A DNA stretch of 41,642 bases from Fibrobacterota bacterium (lineage in GTDB: Bacteria; Fibrobacterota; Chitinivibrionia; Chitinivibrionales; Chitinispirillaceae). Shown here piece by piece: positions 23,449 to 33,074 of this stretch. A model generated the notes under the pieces. That model was not told the origin of the DNA. It worked only from the letters and a program-made list of their open reading frames with translations, and made no database searches. A program made the position numbers and the translations under genes. Location of the stretch: positions 1-41,642 of the forward strand of contig JAEZKC010000111.1 of the NCBI GenBank assembly GCA_023436205.1, written 5' to 3'. How positions within the stretch are numbered: position 1 is the first letter of the stretch; each line of letters opens with the position of its first letter.

Positions 23449-26187
23449 ATGAAACGAATTACCTTTCTGCCGCTTTTTTTACTTATGAGCGGGCTGGCCT
23501 TGGCAGAACCGGAACAGATGGAAGCCGGGGAGGAGATGCTGGAGATCGAGATGGAAGACCCGGGGCTTGAAAAAATGCCCGAACTCATCCATTTCGCAGA
23601 AGCAGACTACCCTTCACATCTGCAAAAGAGAGGCATTGAGGGTACCGTTACCCTGGAACTTCTTGTGAATGAAACTGGAGGTGTGGACAGTGCAACCGTG
23701 GTGGAAGGCTTTAATCCTGAGCTTGACAGTTCCGCATGCAGAGCGGCACTCTTGTTCAAGTTTACCCCTGCAGTGGCCGACGGAGAACAGGTAGCAGTCC
23801 GACTTGTTTACGAATACAGATTCACACTGAAAGATGTACCGGTTGAAATAACAGATTTCGTAAACTTTGAGGGGAAAATCCTGGAGCGAGGAACGAGAAA
23901 TGCTGTTCCTGATGCAGTCGTTGCCGTTCGCTTCCTTGATACGTTATCCAAGCGTCCCCTGCCGCTTCCATTCAGCATCTATCTGCAGAAAATAAGTGAA
24001 TTAGGGAACCAGAAGGTGGAAGAGGGTCACCTCGTAACTACAACCGATTCACTCGGAAGATTCCGTTTCCATTCACTGCCGGCATGTTCCATAGAAATAA
24101 GCATCCCTGTAACCGGTTATGAAGATTTCAGGACAAAAGAACTTATTTCAGAGAATGAAGTCGTAGACAACGTTTATTATATGAGACGACTCTCGTATTC
24201 CGATTTCGAAGTTGTCGTTTACGGGCGCACCGAGGAAAAAGAAGTGAGTCGCCGTCAGTTGACCATCACAGAAGTGAAGAAAATACCCGGGCTGGGCGGT
24301 GATGCCATAAAAGTGGTGCAGGCACTTCCCGGAGTCGGCAGGCCGGCAATGGGAACGGGTGAGGTGATCGTGCGGGGGGCCCCAACCTACGATTCCAAAT
24401 TTTATCTTGACGGAGTTTACATTCCGATGATTTACCATTTCGGGGGGCTCAAGTCCATTTACAACTCCGACGCACTTGAGGCGATCGATTTCTACCCTGG
24501 AGGTTTTGGGACCCGGTATGGAGGAGCAATTGCGGGAGCCATTGAAATTACCGGTCGTCAACCAAAAACTGACCGTTGGCACGGATTCCTTGACATGAAC
24601 ACCTTGGACGGAACTGCATTTGTGGAAGGCCCCATAAATAAAAAGGTTTCTTTGCTTGCTTCAGGAAGACGTGGTTTTGTAGGAGATATACTCGGTTTAT
24701 ACTTCAAGAATACAGATAAGGAATTACCGGTCACTGTTTCTCCCTATTATTGGGATTATCTGTTGCGCTCAGATGTTACTGTTGACAGAAATAACAAACT
24801 GTTTTTCACACTTTTTGGCTCCAGAGACAGTTTGGGGGTGATCGTACCCAGATCCAAGCAGGGGACAAAGGAAATCAACAGCGCAACTGATAAGTTCGGC
24901 ACCAGCATTTCCTTCCACATGGGCCTGATCGGCTGGGATTGGGAGATAAATGAAGAGTGGAAAAGCTCAATGCGGGCTTCGGGCACACTTGGTCAGCAGA
25001 ACATGAATATGTTTGGCTGGGTTGACTTAGAGCAGGAATATAAGATGGCCAGCTTGAGAGAGGAGCTCAGCTTCATACCCAATAAAAACATTCGGCTCAA
25101 TATGGGCGTGGATGTAAATTCATTTTATAACGATATGATTCTGGTGATGCCAGTTGGCAGCGGAGCTATTGCACGGGATACCACCAATGACTGGCTGTTC
25201 GGAGTATTGGGAGCATACGCCAATGCAGAACTGAAGTTTGGGGATAATATTCAGATTATTCCGGGAATCCGCTATGATTACTTCCCTGAACTTGACTACA
25301 AAGGGGGAGTAGTTCCGGAGCTCTGGAACTACTCTTTTATTAACAACAACCGGGGACTGTCAGGAGAACCATCGTTCCGTTTAACCGGGCGATGGACTTT
25401 ACAAAATGATCATACACTGAAGGGAGCCGTTGGCAATTACAGCCAGAGTCCTCAACCGATGGGCCAGGTAATACATCCAACCTGGGGAGAACCGACACTG
25501 CCTGCGACCAAAGCTGCGCATTATGTTGCCGGCCATGAATGGCAGATCACCGACCTGATTAGTTCCGATGTTCAGCTTTACCTCAACAGACAATGGGACA
25601 TCCCCCGCATGGCCGGTTCCGGTGACATGAGTGAGGATCAGGGGTCTCAAAAGCTATGGTCACCCGATGCAAAGGGAAGAATGTACGGTTTGGAACTGAT
25701 GCTTAGACACAACCAGAGCGAAAGATTTTTTGGATGGATTGCCTATACTTTATCAAGAAGCGAACGGTACGACGAGCCGAGCCGCAAATATTTGGTGTAT
25801 GATCAGGACGAAACACACCATGTCCAGCTTCTTGCTTCCTGGCATCTGGATAAGGATTGGGACCTGGGCTTTCGGGCACGATATGTGACCGGAAAACCAA
25901 TCACGCCTATACTGGGAGCCAAATACCTGGAAAATGAAAACATGTTTGTGCCCTTGTACGGCGAGGAGAACTCCTCACGTCATGATCCCTTCTTTCAGCT
26001 GGACCTGAGAGCCGATAAGAAGATTGCATTTAAAAACTGGATTTTTTCAACATACATAGACCTGCAGAATGTAAGCTATTTCCTTTACAAAAGTCCAGAA
26101 TTCGAATATTACAATTACGACTACTCCGACAAAACAGTTGTGGGTATGATTCCGATGCTTGCATTCGGTTTCAAGGCAGAATTCTAA
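23449..26187 (+). CDS. TonB-dependent receptor with N-terminal TonB C-terminal-like domain
   Basis: A 912-residue outer-membrane receptor. ATG 23449 is preferred (GGAAGGA upstream, signal peptide immediately follows: ITFLPLFLLMSGLALA); a second ATG at 23422 has a cramped site. After an acidic linker, residues ~45-127 form a TonB C-terminal domain (ADYPSHLQKRGIEGTVTLEL, FKFTPAVADGEQVAV). A carboxypeptidase-regulatory-like domain spans ~135-235. The plug follows at ~255-370 (VVQALPGVGRPAMGTGEVIVRGAP, FYLDGVYIP, ALEAIDFYPGGFGTRYGGAIAG), then a ~22-strand barrel ending in an aromatic residue (FGFKAEF). It probably takes up a large or scarce ligand. The internal TonB-like domain is the odd part: it may bind another receptor's TonB box or its own. 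Confidence 0.9.
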   Translation: MKRITFLPLFLLMSGLALAEPEQMEAGEEMLEIEMEDPGLEKMPELIHFAEADYPSHLQKRGIEGTVTLELLVNETGGVDSATVVEGFNPELDSSACRAALLFKFTPAVADGEQVAVRLVYEYRFTLKDVPVEITDFVNFEGKILERGTRNAVPDAVVAVRFLDTLSKRPLPLPFSIYLQKISELGNQKVEEGHLVTTTDSLGRFRFHSLPACSIEISIPVTGYEDFRTKELISENEVVDNVYYMRRLSYSDFEVVVYGRTEEKEVSRRQLTITEVKKIPGLGGDAIKVVQALPGVGRPAMGTGEVIVRGAPTYDSKFYLDGVYIPMIYHFGGLKSIYNSDALEAIDFYPGGFGTRYGGAIAGAIEITGRQPKTDRWHGFLDMNTLDGTAFVEGPINKKVSLLASGRRGFVGDILGLYFKNTDKELPVTVSPYYWDYLLRSDVTVDRNNKLFFTLFGSRDSLGVIVPRSKQGTKEINSATDKFGTSISFHMGLIGWDWEINEEWKSSMRASGTLGQQNMNMFGWVDLEQEYKMASLREELSFIPNKNIRLNMGVDVNSFYNDMILVMPVGSGAIARDTTNDWLFGVLGAYANAELKFGDNIQIIPGIRYDYFPELDYKGGVVPELWNYSFINNNRGLSGEPSFRLTGRWTLQNDHTLKGAVGNYSQSPQPMGQVIHPTWGEPTLPATKAAHYVAGHEWQITDLISSDVQLYLNRQWDIPRMAGSGDMSEDQGSQKLWSPDAKGRMYGLELMLRHNQSERFFGWIAYTLSRSERYDEPSRKYLVYDQDETHHVQLLASWHLDKDWDLGFRARYVTGKPITPILGAKYLENENMFVPLYGEENSSRHDPFFQLDLRADKKIAFKNWIFSTYIDLQNVSYFLYKSPEFEYYNYDYSDKTVVGMIPMLAFGFKAEF

Positions 26188-26207
26188 ACGAGAACACAGG
26201 AGAAATC

Positions 26208-27395
26208 ATGAAAAACGGATTATCACTAATTATGACAGGCATTCTGTTTTTAGTCGGGTGTACGTCGTTCCCTACAAGTTACGACAGAATAGAATCAGAC
26301 AAGGTGAGACTGCTCGACTTCATCTACGAGCCGGCAGAAGCTGCTCCGGGAGATACCGTGCTGCTCAAAGCCGTATTCGCAGGAGCACCAGTTAGTGATG
26401 AAGATCTGGACTGGCGGATTTCCTACAAAGTAGTAAGAAACAACTACGGAGTAGACACAGCCTTTGATATTAGGCCATTCATTAACCGTATCATTGAACC
26501 CTTCGATTTTTCCACCAGAACCAGCACAGTTGCGTTTAAATTTGTGATACCTGAAAATGTAATAGCCGAAAGCCCGATGATCCCGTCAGACTGGAGCTCC
26601 ATTATAGGTTCGGGGAGCGGGATTGCGATTCCGGAAGAGCTCAAAAATGTTACAAAGGAGCAGCTTATTTCAAGCATAGAGGCTATTGCCGATTCACTTG
26701 ACAATAACCCGTCTTTCGGAACTCAGCTTTTCACATCGGAACCGGAAATGATTTCTGCCCTTCCGGCGATGCTTCAGTTTTTAACAGCAAAGATTAGAAT
26801 TTTTGCCCGAATCAAGGGAGGGTACGAAATCGAAAGTGATTATTCTGTACGCTACAACAGCCGGCTTGCAGAGATCCCCGGCATACCTGTAAACCACAAC
26901 CCGATCATTGATTCTGCTGGTGTGTACAAAGTGCGAGGCGAAGGCCGGCTCACTTACGATCCGAAGGAAAACATTCATGAGTTCGTGCGACTTGCCAGTT
27001 CTTCTGATCCCGATTCCGTTACTGAAATTATGATAGATACAGGCTTCACCTATTTTGTCGTGGCATTTACAAGCAATACAGATCAGTCCCTTACCCTCGA
27101 GGGGGTACCAAGTGGCAGATGGAGCACTGAAGTGATAAACACAATGTGGTATTACTCACAGGATGACAGTCAGACTCAGAATGTAACCTCATCCGAATAC
27201 CTTAACATTGTCAATATGAAGAATGAAATCTGTGAACTATATCCTCCCAAAGATGCCCGAATCAAAGACTTCACAGTATGGCTGGAAGTAAGTGACGAAC
27301 TTCTTGGGGAAATGTACAGACCTCAGGGATCATCTTTACTGGAATTTTGTGGCAAGTTTTCCTATACAGATGCATATCTGGCCAAGCAGAAGTAG
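26208..27395 (+). CDS. Lipoprotein accompanying the TonB-dependent receptor
   Basis: A 395-residue lipoprotein with lipobox FLVGC (Cys about residue 18) followed by TSFPTSYDRIES. The mature part is mostly beta-structured, beginning VRLLDFIYEPAEAAPGDTVLLKAVFAG, an Ig-like start. It contains a helical insert (NVTKEQLISSIEAIADSL) and ends in a domain with FTVWLEVSDELLGEMYRP. No family recognised. It lies 20 bases after the receptor stop with AGGAG before ATG 26208, so it is the last gene of the Exb/TonB operon. It may act as the surface or periplasmic lid or ligand-binding partner of the receptor, in the way SusD works with SusC, although it does not look like SusD. Confidence 0.8.
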   Translation: MKNGLSLIMTGILFLVGCTSFPTSYDRIESDKVRLLDFIYEPAEAAPGDTVLLKAVFAGAPVSDEDLDWRISYKVVRNNYGVDTAFDIRPFINRIIEPFDFSTRTSTVAFKFVIPENVIAESPMIPSDWSSIIGSGSGIAIPEELKNVTKEQLISSIEAIADSLDNNPSFGTQLFTSEPEMISALPAMLQFLTAKIRIFARIKGGYEIESDYSVRYNSRLAEIPGIPVNHNPIIDSAGVYKVRGEGRLTYDPKENIHEFVRLASSSDPDSVTEIMIDTGFTYFVVAFTSNTDQSLTLEGVPSGRWSTEVINTMWYYSQDDSQTQNVTSSEYLNIVNMKNEICELYPPKDARIKDFTVWLEVSDELLGEMYRPQGSSLLEFCGKFSYTDAYLAKQK

Positions 27396-27402
27396 CGGTT
27401 TA

Positions 27403-27440
27403 AGGCAGGGATGCTTTTGACATACAAGTATCCCTGCTTT
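27403..27440. terminator. Bidirectional terminator hairpin
   Basis: GGCAGGGAT (27404-27412) pairs with ATCCCTGC (27430-27437), followed by TTT on the plus strand. It lies between the convergent lipoprotein and chemoreceptor genes. Confidence 0.75.
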
Positions 27441-27457
27441 ACCAGGCATTAAACAAG

Positions 27458-29302
27458 TTATACTTTGAACTTATTAATTGAAAACTTCAGTTTTTCTGCC
27501 ATGCCAGTCAGTTCACGCATGCTTACAACTACAGCATTGGTACCCTTGGCCACCTCCGAAATAGCTTCATTAAACCCGGCCAAGTTACCCGTTATATCTG
27601 CCATTCCTTCCGCAGATCGTTGCACGTCCAGGGAGCTTTTACTGCTTTTTTCACTAATAGTACTGATGTTTCGGGATATTTCCTGAACAGTGGCAGACTG
27701 CTGTTCGACAGCACTGACAATTACCTGTGAAATGGTGTTTATCTCCTCAATCACTCCGCCAATCAGTTCCGTGGCTTCCACCGAACCACTGGTACAGTTT
27801 CGCATCTGAGCAATTTGCTGAGCAATCTCTTCAGTTGCTGATGTGGTCTGTCTTGCAAGCTCCTTCACCTCACTTGCCACTACGGCAAACCCTTTACCGG
27901 CTTCACCGGCGGATGCCGCCTCAATTGTGGCATTAAGCGCCAGAAGGTTGGTCTGATCTGCGATCTTCTTTATTATATCAAGGACTTTTCCAATCTGTTC
28001 GGCAGAGGACTCCAGCTTGTCCATCATCTCCTGACTTGACTTCACCTTTGAAAATGCCTTCTCGGCAATCTGAAGCTCCTTCTGACAGTTTCTGGTAATT
28101 TCGCCAAACGTGGCGCTCATTTCCTCCGCAGCTGCCGCCACATTTGAAATGGATTCAGTCACCTCCTTGGTACTGGAGGCAATGGAATTCATATTATCCG
28201 AAGCCATTTCGGCGGTAGAAGCCACGTTCTGTGATTGAGCACTCATCTCTTCAGTTGAGGAGGCGATCTGGGTGATAGTTGCCGACTGCTCTTCAGATGC
28301 CTTGGCGATAACCGAGATACTGTCACGGTTCACTTTAACCAGTTGGGCAACTCCGGCAACGAAGGTATTGAAAGAGATGGAAATTTCATCTATTTCAGTG
28401 GAGACAGCGGTTCGCAATACATGACATTCATTACAATCCTTCACCTTACCAGAAGTAATTGCCACACACTTCACTTCCTCAACTGCATTTGTGCCAGTAA
28501 CATCCCAGCAGCTCACTTCCTTGGCATACGAAGGACAGTTGATTGATCCGCAATCCATCATTTCACTGCAAGTCTTCTTACGCATTGGAAGCCTCTGGGT
28601 CAAATCGTTCTTCTCAGTCATCAGCTTGAAAATGCCGATCAGTTGAGCCAGGGGTTTGGTGATGGAAGAAACAATAACTATACATATAATAAGGAGGATA
28701 ATGGCTGAAAACAGTATGAGCGCGACAGCTGTTTTTGTGGCCTTCTGCTTTATCATGACGGCCATGGATGTTTTCTCATCAATGGTCTTGTCTATTTCAG
28801 CTTCTAATTCCCCCAAATGTGTTTGTACATCTTTTAAGCTTTGTTGTAATTCACCTTTGAAGAAACCCACCCCTGCAGCATAGGATTTCTCGCCAGAAGA
28901 TAAGATCTCCTCCAGCTTTTGCACAGACGAGTGCAGTTGGGAATGGGGCCGCTCGATTTCCTGCAGTATATCCGCAATTGCCGGCACCAGTTCAACAGCC
29001 TTTCTGCTCCCCTCACCATAGTACCACTTTCCAAATCCGCATTTATGAAAATCCTTCTGAACCGAAAACGTTTTCACTGTGGAATCGGATAAAAAAGCAC
29101 TAACGTTGCTCACCCATTCCAGGTGATCAATTTCCCTCTGCTTCAACTCTGCCATTACACTACCGGCAGTGATCACCTCTTCATTCATTCGCTGAATTCG
29201 GGACATGACTGATAAAAGAAAAACGCCAAGAATCAGTACACATGCAAGTGAAATAATAGAGAAGAGCTGCAATCTGGTTGAGATTTTTAAGCGGCTGAAC
29301 AT
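27458..29302 (-). CDS. Methyl-accepting chemotaxis protein with periplasmic CZB zinc domain and Cys-rich module
   Basis: A 614-residue chemoreceptor from ATG 29302 (AAAGGAT upstream; a GTG at 29332 lacks a site). TM1 ~11-33, TM2 ~191-213. The periplasmic part (~50-165) is a chemoreceptor zinc-binding domain: His60 in IDHLEW, Cys88 in HKCGFGKWYYGEG, His120 and His124 in RPHSQLH. The order and the last HxxxH spacing match the zinc site of CZB proteins such as DgcZ. After a HAMP-like stretch, ~245-293 holds seven cysteines (TCSEMMDCGSINCPSYA, SCWDVTG, KCV, DCNEC), like the 'two-CW' module. The signalling domain follows with the conserved tip EIIKKIADQTNLLALNATIEAA (here from about residue 455). 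No CheW/CheA genes or methylation enzymes are in the window. Confidence 0.92.
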   Translation of the reverse strand: MFSRLKISTRLQLFSIISLACVLILGVFLLSVMSRIQRMNEEVITAGSVMAELKQREIDHLEWVSNVSAFLSDSTVKTFSVQKDFHKCGFGKWYYGEGSRKAVELVPAIADILQEIERPHSQLHSSVQKLEEILSSGEKSYAAGVGFFKGELQQSLKDVQTHLGELEAEIDKTIDEKTSMAVMIKQKATKTAVALILFSAIILLIICIVIVSSITKPLAQLIGIFKLMTEKNDLTQRLPMRKKTCSEMMDCGSINCPSYAKEVSCWDVTGTNAVEEVKCVAITSGKVKDCNECHVLRTAVSTEIDEISISFNTFVAGVAQLVKVNRDSISVIAKASEEQSATITQIASSTEEMSAQSQNVASTAEMASDNMNSIASSTKEVTESISNVAAAAEEMSATFGEITRNCQKELQIAEKAFSKVKSSQEMMDKLESSAEQIGKVLDIIKKIADQTNLLALNATIEAASAGEAGKGFAVVASEVKELARQTTSATEEIAQQIAQMRNCTSGSVEATELIGGVIEEINTISQVIVSAVEQQSATVQEISRNISTISEKSSKSSLDVQRSAEGMADITGNLAGFNEAISEVAKGTNAVVVSMRELTGMAEKLKFSINKFKV

Positions 29303-29524
29303 TTGATATCCTTTTGAAAAGGGTGATGTCACCTAGCATAACACAAAAGAATATTGTTGGCAACAAAAAGATCACAAAAAGTGTAAACTTTTCTTCATCA
29401 GGAGCCGATTTTTTCGAAGTTCCCTCAAATGGAAACAAATCGATACCCGCGCTGCCATATTTTATATTGCATCCAGAGGTAATATGCAGCTTACGCTTGC
29501 GGCGTTCCAAAGGAAGTCTTCCCT

Positions 29525-30700
29525 ATGCACAATCTCCCTTCCCGCGACTGTTACGATGTCCTGATTATCGGTGCCGGACCAGCCGGACTCAATGCCGGAA
29601 TGCACCTGAAAGGAACCAGTGGCCTTTCGGTGCTTCTGGTAGATAAGATCACTCCCTGGGAAAAACCTATTCCCTGCGCGGAGGGGGTAGGGCGACTGGG
29701 GTTTGAGGAAGCACTAACGGTTGACCGCAATTGGATACGCCAGGAGATCAGCAAGGCGGTTTTCCACTCCCCTGACGGCTCCAGCATCACCTACACCGAT
29801 AAAAACAAGGGTTATATAATAGATAGAGCCAAAATGCAGGGTGACCTAGCTGCCCGACTCCAGAGTAAAGGTGTTGAATGCATTTACGGTTCAAAGGTAA
29901 CCGATGTAGGACCATACCAGAACGGTATTCGCACTGCAAAGCTGGACGGGCGTACCGAAGTTAAAGCCAGAATTATCATCGATGCATCAGGGCCGGTTGG
30001 GCTTCTGGGCAGAAACGAGCAGATCTGCTGGAAACCTTACGATCTTGAACCAGCCTATTTCGTGGTGGCCACCAATGTTGAAATAGACCAGGATGCAGTA
30101 CAGATCCATGCCGGGCAGAGGGTTGCTCCGGGAGGCTATGCATGGGTTTTCCCAAGAGGCAGAGATGCCGCAAATATTGGAATTGTTCTAAGCAGCCGCT
30201 GTGTTAAGCAGGGCAACATAAAGGTTCTTTTGAATGATTTTCTGCAGCGCCACTACCCTCAGGCCAAAATAGAGAGCAGTTTTGCCGGTGCTATTCCCTG
30301 CGGTTATCAGCGAAAAACCATTGCGGTGCCGGGACTCATTAAATGCGGTGATGCCGCCAATGCCATCAACCCCATTTCCAGAGCCGGCATTGTGGAAGCG
30401 CTCATGTCCGGAGGACTGGCAGGTGACCACGCTCAAAAAATGCTTGGTGCAGAAAACGAAAAGCAAATCAGTCGCATTTGCAGGGATTACGAAAAGGCCT
30501 GGTATGAAAAACGAGGCGCCCGACACCTCAAGCTATCCAAAGTCAAACACTCTCTTGCCAAAGTTCCCGACGAGGACTATAACAGAGCAGCCCAGTCGCT
30601 ACAATCTCTTGATCCCCGGGAAGTCACCATGTCCCGCATCTTCAGGACGAGTCTGGGGCGTTTCCCCCGGCTTGTATGGGCATTAAGACACCTGATGTAA
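29525..30700 (+). CDS. Geranylgeranyl reductase family FAD-dependent oxidoreductase
   Basis: A 391-residue flavoprotein. N-terminal FAD fold YDVLIIGAGPAGLNAGMHL (about residues 10-28), then IPCAEGVGRLGFEE, matching the conserved PC.eGv segment of the geranylgeranyl reductase family, and a YIIDRAKMQGDLAARL block. The second FAD motif is KCGDAANAINPISRAGIVEALMSGG (outline of residues ~276-300). The family reduces isoprenoid double bonds in archaeal lipids, chlorophyll and menaquinone side chains; in bacteria the substrate is often quinone or polyprenyl. AAAGGAAG precedes ATG 29525. Divergent from the chemoreceptor gene. Complete; substrate unknown. Confidence 0.88.
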   Translation: MHNLPSRDCYDVLIIGAGPAGLNAGMHLKGTSGLSVLLVDKITPWEKPIPCAEGVGRLGFEEALTVDRNWIRQEISKAVFHSPDGSSITYTDKNKGYIIDRAKMQGDLAARLQSKGVECIYGSKVTDVGPYQNGIRTAKLDGRTEVKARIIIDASGPVGLLGRNEQICWKPYDLEPAYFVVATNVEIDQDAVQIHAGQRVAPGGYAWVFPRGRDAANIGIVLSSRCVKQGNIKVLLNDFLQRHYPQAKIESSFAGAIPCGYQRKTIAVPGLIKCGDAANAINPISRAGIVEALMSGGLAGDHAQKMLGAENEKQISRICRDYEKAWYEKRGARHLKLSKVKHSLAKVPDEDYNRAAQSLQSLDPREVTMSRIFRTSLGRFPRLVWALRHLM

Positions 30701-30860
30701 GTGAGTTTGGACACGCCCGATACCGACAATTCGCCAAATATCAATTTTAACGAAACCTGAACGAATAGTATTGCCCAGATTTTTGTGCACAGGCTTTTGT
30801 TAATGTGTTACAATTACTGCAAAGATCAGTAGATCAATGTAGAAAATTGTCAAAATTCAG

Positions 30861-31973
30861 ATGATCAACACTGCAATCATTCACGAATGGCTGGTTACAC
30901 TTGCGGGAGCGGAAAGCGTCCTGAAGTCCATCCATTCATTATTCCCGGGTAAAATCTACACACTGTTCCATGATCCCAAAGAACTGACCGGATCATTTCT
31001 TGACCAGGCTTCGGTTCAGACATCCTTCCTGCAGAAAATACCGTTCAGTAAAAAACATCATCGGGTGTTTCTTCCTCTTTTCCCCATGGCGGTGGAGCAG
31101 TTCGATCTTCGGGAACACAAGGTAATCATCTCCTCCTCCTATGCGGTGGCCAAAGGGGTACTGAATTCATCCGATCAGCTTCACATCTGCTATTGTCACT
31201 CCCCCATGCGCTATGTATGGGACTTAACATTTGAATACCTTGAAGCTGCCGGTTTAACAAAAGGAATGAAGAGTTTTCTGGTGCGAAGCATTCTTCACTA
31301 CCTGCGCATGTGGGATATGGTATCCGCAAACAGAGTGAATGAGTTTGTCACCAACTCTCATTATATCGCACATCGCATTAAAAAATGTTACAATCGAAGG
31401 GCAAAAGTTATATACCCTCCAGTTGACATCGAGAAGTTTTATCTCTCTGACAAGAGAGAAAACTATTTTATCACCGTGTCACGGCTTGTGCCCTATAAAA
31501 GAGTGGACGTGCTGATCAAGGCTTTTAACGAATTGAAATTACCGCTTGTCATAGTAGGTGACGGTCCCTGTCGCAAGCAACTCGAGCAGATCGCAGGACC
31601 ACAGATTTCTTTCCTGGGCTACATCCCCGAAGAGGAACTCTCTTCACTCCTGAGCCACGCCAGAGCTTTCGTTTTCGGTGCAGAAGAGGATTTCGGCATT
31701 GTGAACGTTGAAGCACAGGCATCAGGGCTCCCTGTGATTGCCTTCGGACGAGGCGGTGTAGTTGAAACAGTGGCGGAGGGCAAAACAGGCCTCTTTTTTA
31801 AACAGCAGAACCCCCTGTCATTAATCGAAACCATGAACGATTTTCTTTCCAGAGAAGACGATTTCGACCCTGTGGAGATCAGACGCAATGCTGAAAGATT
31901 CCCCAGATCCCGCTTCGAGAGAGAATTCAAAGAGTTTGTGCAGGAAGCCTGGGATCGGTTTCCCTATAAATAA
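30861..31973 (+). CDS. Glycosyltransferase family 4 protein
   Basis: A 370-residue GT-B glycosyltransferase. N-terminal acceptor half: IIHEWLVTLAGAESVL (gly/ala-containing loop), CHSPMRYVWD. C-terminal donor half: YFITVSRLVPYKRVDVLIKA (phosphate-binding Arg and Lys), LVIVGDGPCR, FLGYIPEEELSSLLSHARAF and the EEDFGIVNVEAQASGLPVIA block with the E-x7-E motif that holds the nucleotide sugar. The variant resembles WbaZ-like mannosyltransferases of surface polysaccharide synthesis. The ribosome-binding site is weak. No other polysaccharide genes adjoin, so it may act alone or on a lipid acceptor. Confidence 0.92.
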   Translation: MINTAIIHEWLVTLAGAESVLKSIHSLFPGKIYTLFHDPKELTGSFLDQASVQTSFLQKIPFSKKHHRVFLPLFPMAVEQFDLREHKVIISSSYAVAKGVLNSSDQLHICYCHSPMRYVWDLTFEYLEAAGLTKGMKSFLVRSILHYLRMWDMVSANRVNEFVTNSHYIAHRIKKCYNRRAKVIYPPVDIEKFYLSDKRENYFITVSRLVPYKRVDVLIKAFNELKLPLVIVGDGPCRKQLEQIAGPQISFLGYIPEEELSSLLSHARAFVFGAEEDFGIVNVEAQASGLPVIAFGRGGVVETVAEGKTGLFFKQQNPLSLIETMNDFLSREDDFDPVEIRRNAERFPRSRFEREFKEFVQEAWDRFPYK

Positions 31974-31981
31974 GTGCAGAA

Positions 31982-31996
31982 AGCACGTTCCGTGCT
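31982..31996 (+). terminator. Short hairpin after the glycosyltransferase gene
   Basis: AGCACG-TTC-CGTGCT, perfect 6-base stem 8 bases after the stop codon. No T tract, so at best a weak terminator or a stability element. Confidence 0.4.
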
Positions 31997-32148
31997 GATC
32001 ATTCATTTAATAATAACCCGCCTCTGTCCGTAATCTTATGCCGTGCAGGAAAGCTGAACCGTGCACTGTACGGACAATGTGATTCACGAGTTTGCAATCA
32101 TATATTTTCAGTAACATTTCACAACGTGCAACGCAACCGGGAGGAAAG

Positions 32149-33003
32149 ATGAATACGCTCAAGACCACAATCCTGCTCGCCTCTTTGACAGGACTGCTGG
32201 TAGTTTTCGGCAATCTGCTGGGAGGGTCTCAGGGAGCCACAATGGCTCTGGCTATTGCCGGTGTCATGAATTTCGTATCGTTCTGGTTCTCAGATAAGAT
32301 CGTATTGGCCATGTACAGAGCTCAGCAGGTCGGTCCCCAGGATGCCCCACAATTATATAGAATTGTGGAGAGGCTTTCACAAAAGAGCGGCATGCCCATG
32401 CCCAAGGTTTATGTAATAAATACAGATACACCAAATGCTTTTGCGACTGGCCGAAGTCCTTCACATGCTTCGGTAGCCGCCACCATCGGCATACTGCGAC
32501 TGCTTAGCGAGGATGAACTGGAAGGAGTTATGGCACATGAGCTGGCACATGTGAAAAACCGGGACACTCTGACCAGCACTATAGCCGCAACTCTTGCCGG
32601 AGCTATTACCTGGCTAGCCACCATGGTTCGCTGGGGAGCCTTGTTCGGCGGTGGAATGCGTTCAGATGATGACAACCGGGGTAATGCCTTGGGCGCACTG
32701 GCGATGGCAATCTTGGCCCCGTTGGCAGCCCTGCTGATTCAGATGGCAATCTCCAGGAGCCGTGAGTATGCAGCTGACGAAGCAGGGGCGCGCATGTGCG
32801 GCAAACCTTTATCACTGGCCAATGCCCTGAAGCGACTCCAGCAGGGGGTAAGTATGAGGCCTTTAACAGCAGGGAGCCCCTCAACAGCACACCTGTTTAT
32901 CGTAAACCCCTTCAAGGGCGGAGTGGCATCCCTCTTCAGCACCCACCCGGCGATGGAGGAGAGAGTGCGCAGATTGCAGGAATTGTCACGACAAATGGCC
33001 TGA
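32149..33003 (+). CDS. htpX: HtpX-family M48 membrane metalloprotease
   Basis: A 284-residue inner-membrane protease. Start ATG 32149 has GGGAGGAAAG upstream; an extended frame to 32092 does not. Two N-terminal transmembrane helices (about 5-24 and 29-48), active site HELAH at 130-134 with the third zinc ligand Glu206 in SREYAADE, and two further helices (about 143-165 and 180-200) between them. HtpX degrades damaged or misfolded membrane proteins together with FtsH. Length and motifs are typical of the family and all metal ligands are present. Monocistronic with a hairpin downstream. Confidence 0.95.
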   Translation: MNTLKTTILLASLTGLLVVFGNLLGGSQGATMALAIAGVMNFVSFWFSDKIVLAMYRAQQVGPQDAPQLYRIVERLSQKSGMPMPKVYVINTDTPNAFATGRSPSHASVAATIGILRLLSEDELEGVMAHELAHVKNRDTLTSTIAATLAGAITWLATMVRWGALFGGGMRSDDDNRGNALGALAMAILAPLAALLIQMAISRSREYAADEAGARMCGKPLSLANALKRLQQGVSMRPLTAGSPSTAHLFIVNPFKGGVASLFSTHPAMEERVRRLQELSRQMA

Positions 33004-33017
33004 CTATATCGACAGGA

Positions 33018-33036
33018 GGGAGAGGCATTCTCTCCC
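33018..33036 (+). terminator. Probable terminator after htpX
   Basis: GGGAGAG-GCATT-CTCTCCC, perfect 7-base stem 14 bases after the stop; followed by CATCCCTCTTTACC, a poor T tract. Confidence 0.5.
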
Positions 33037-33074
33037 CATCCCTCTTTACCCTCTCAGAATTTGTCCCCCGAAGA

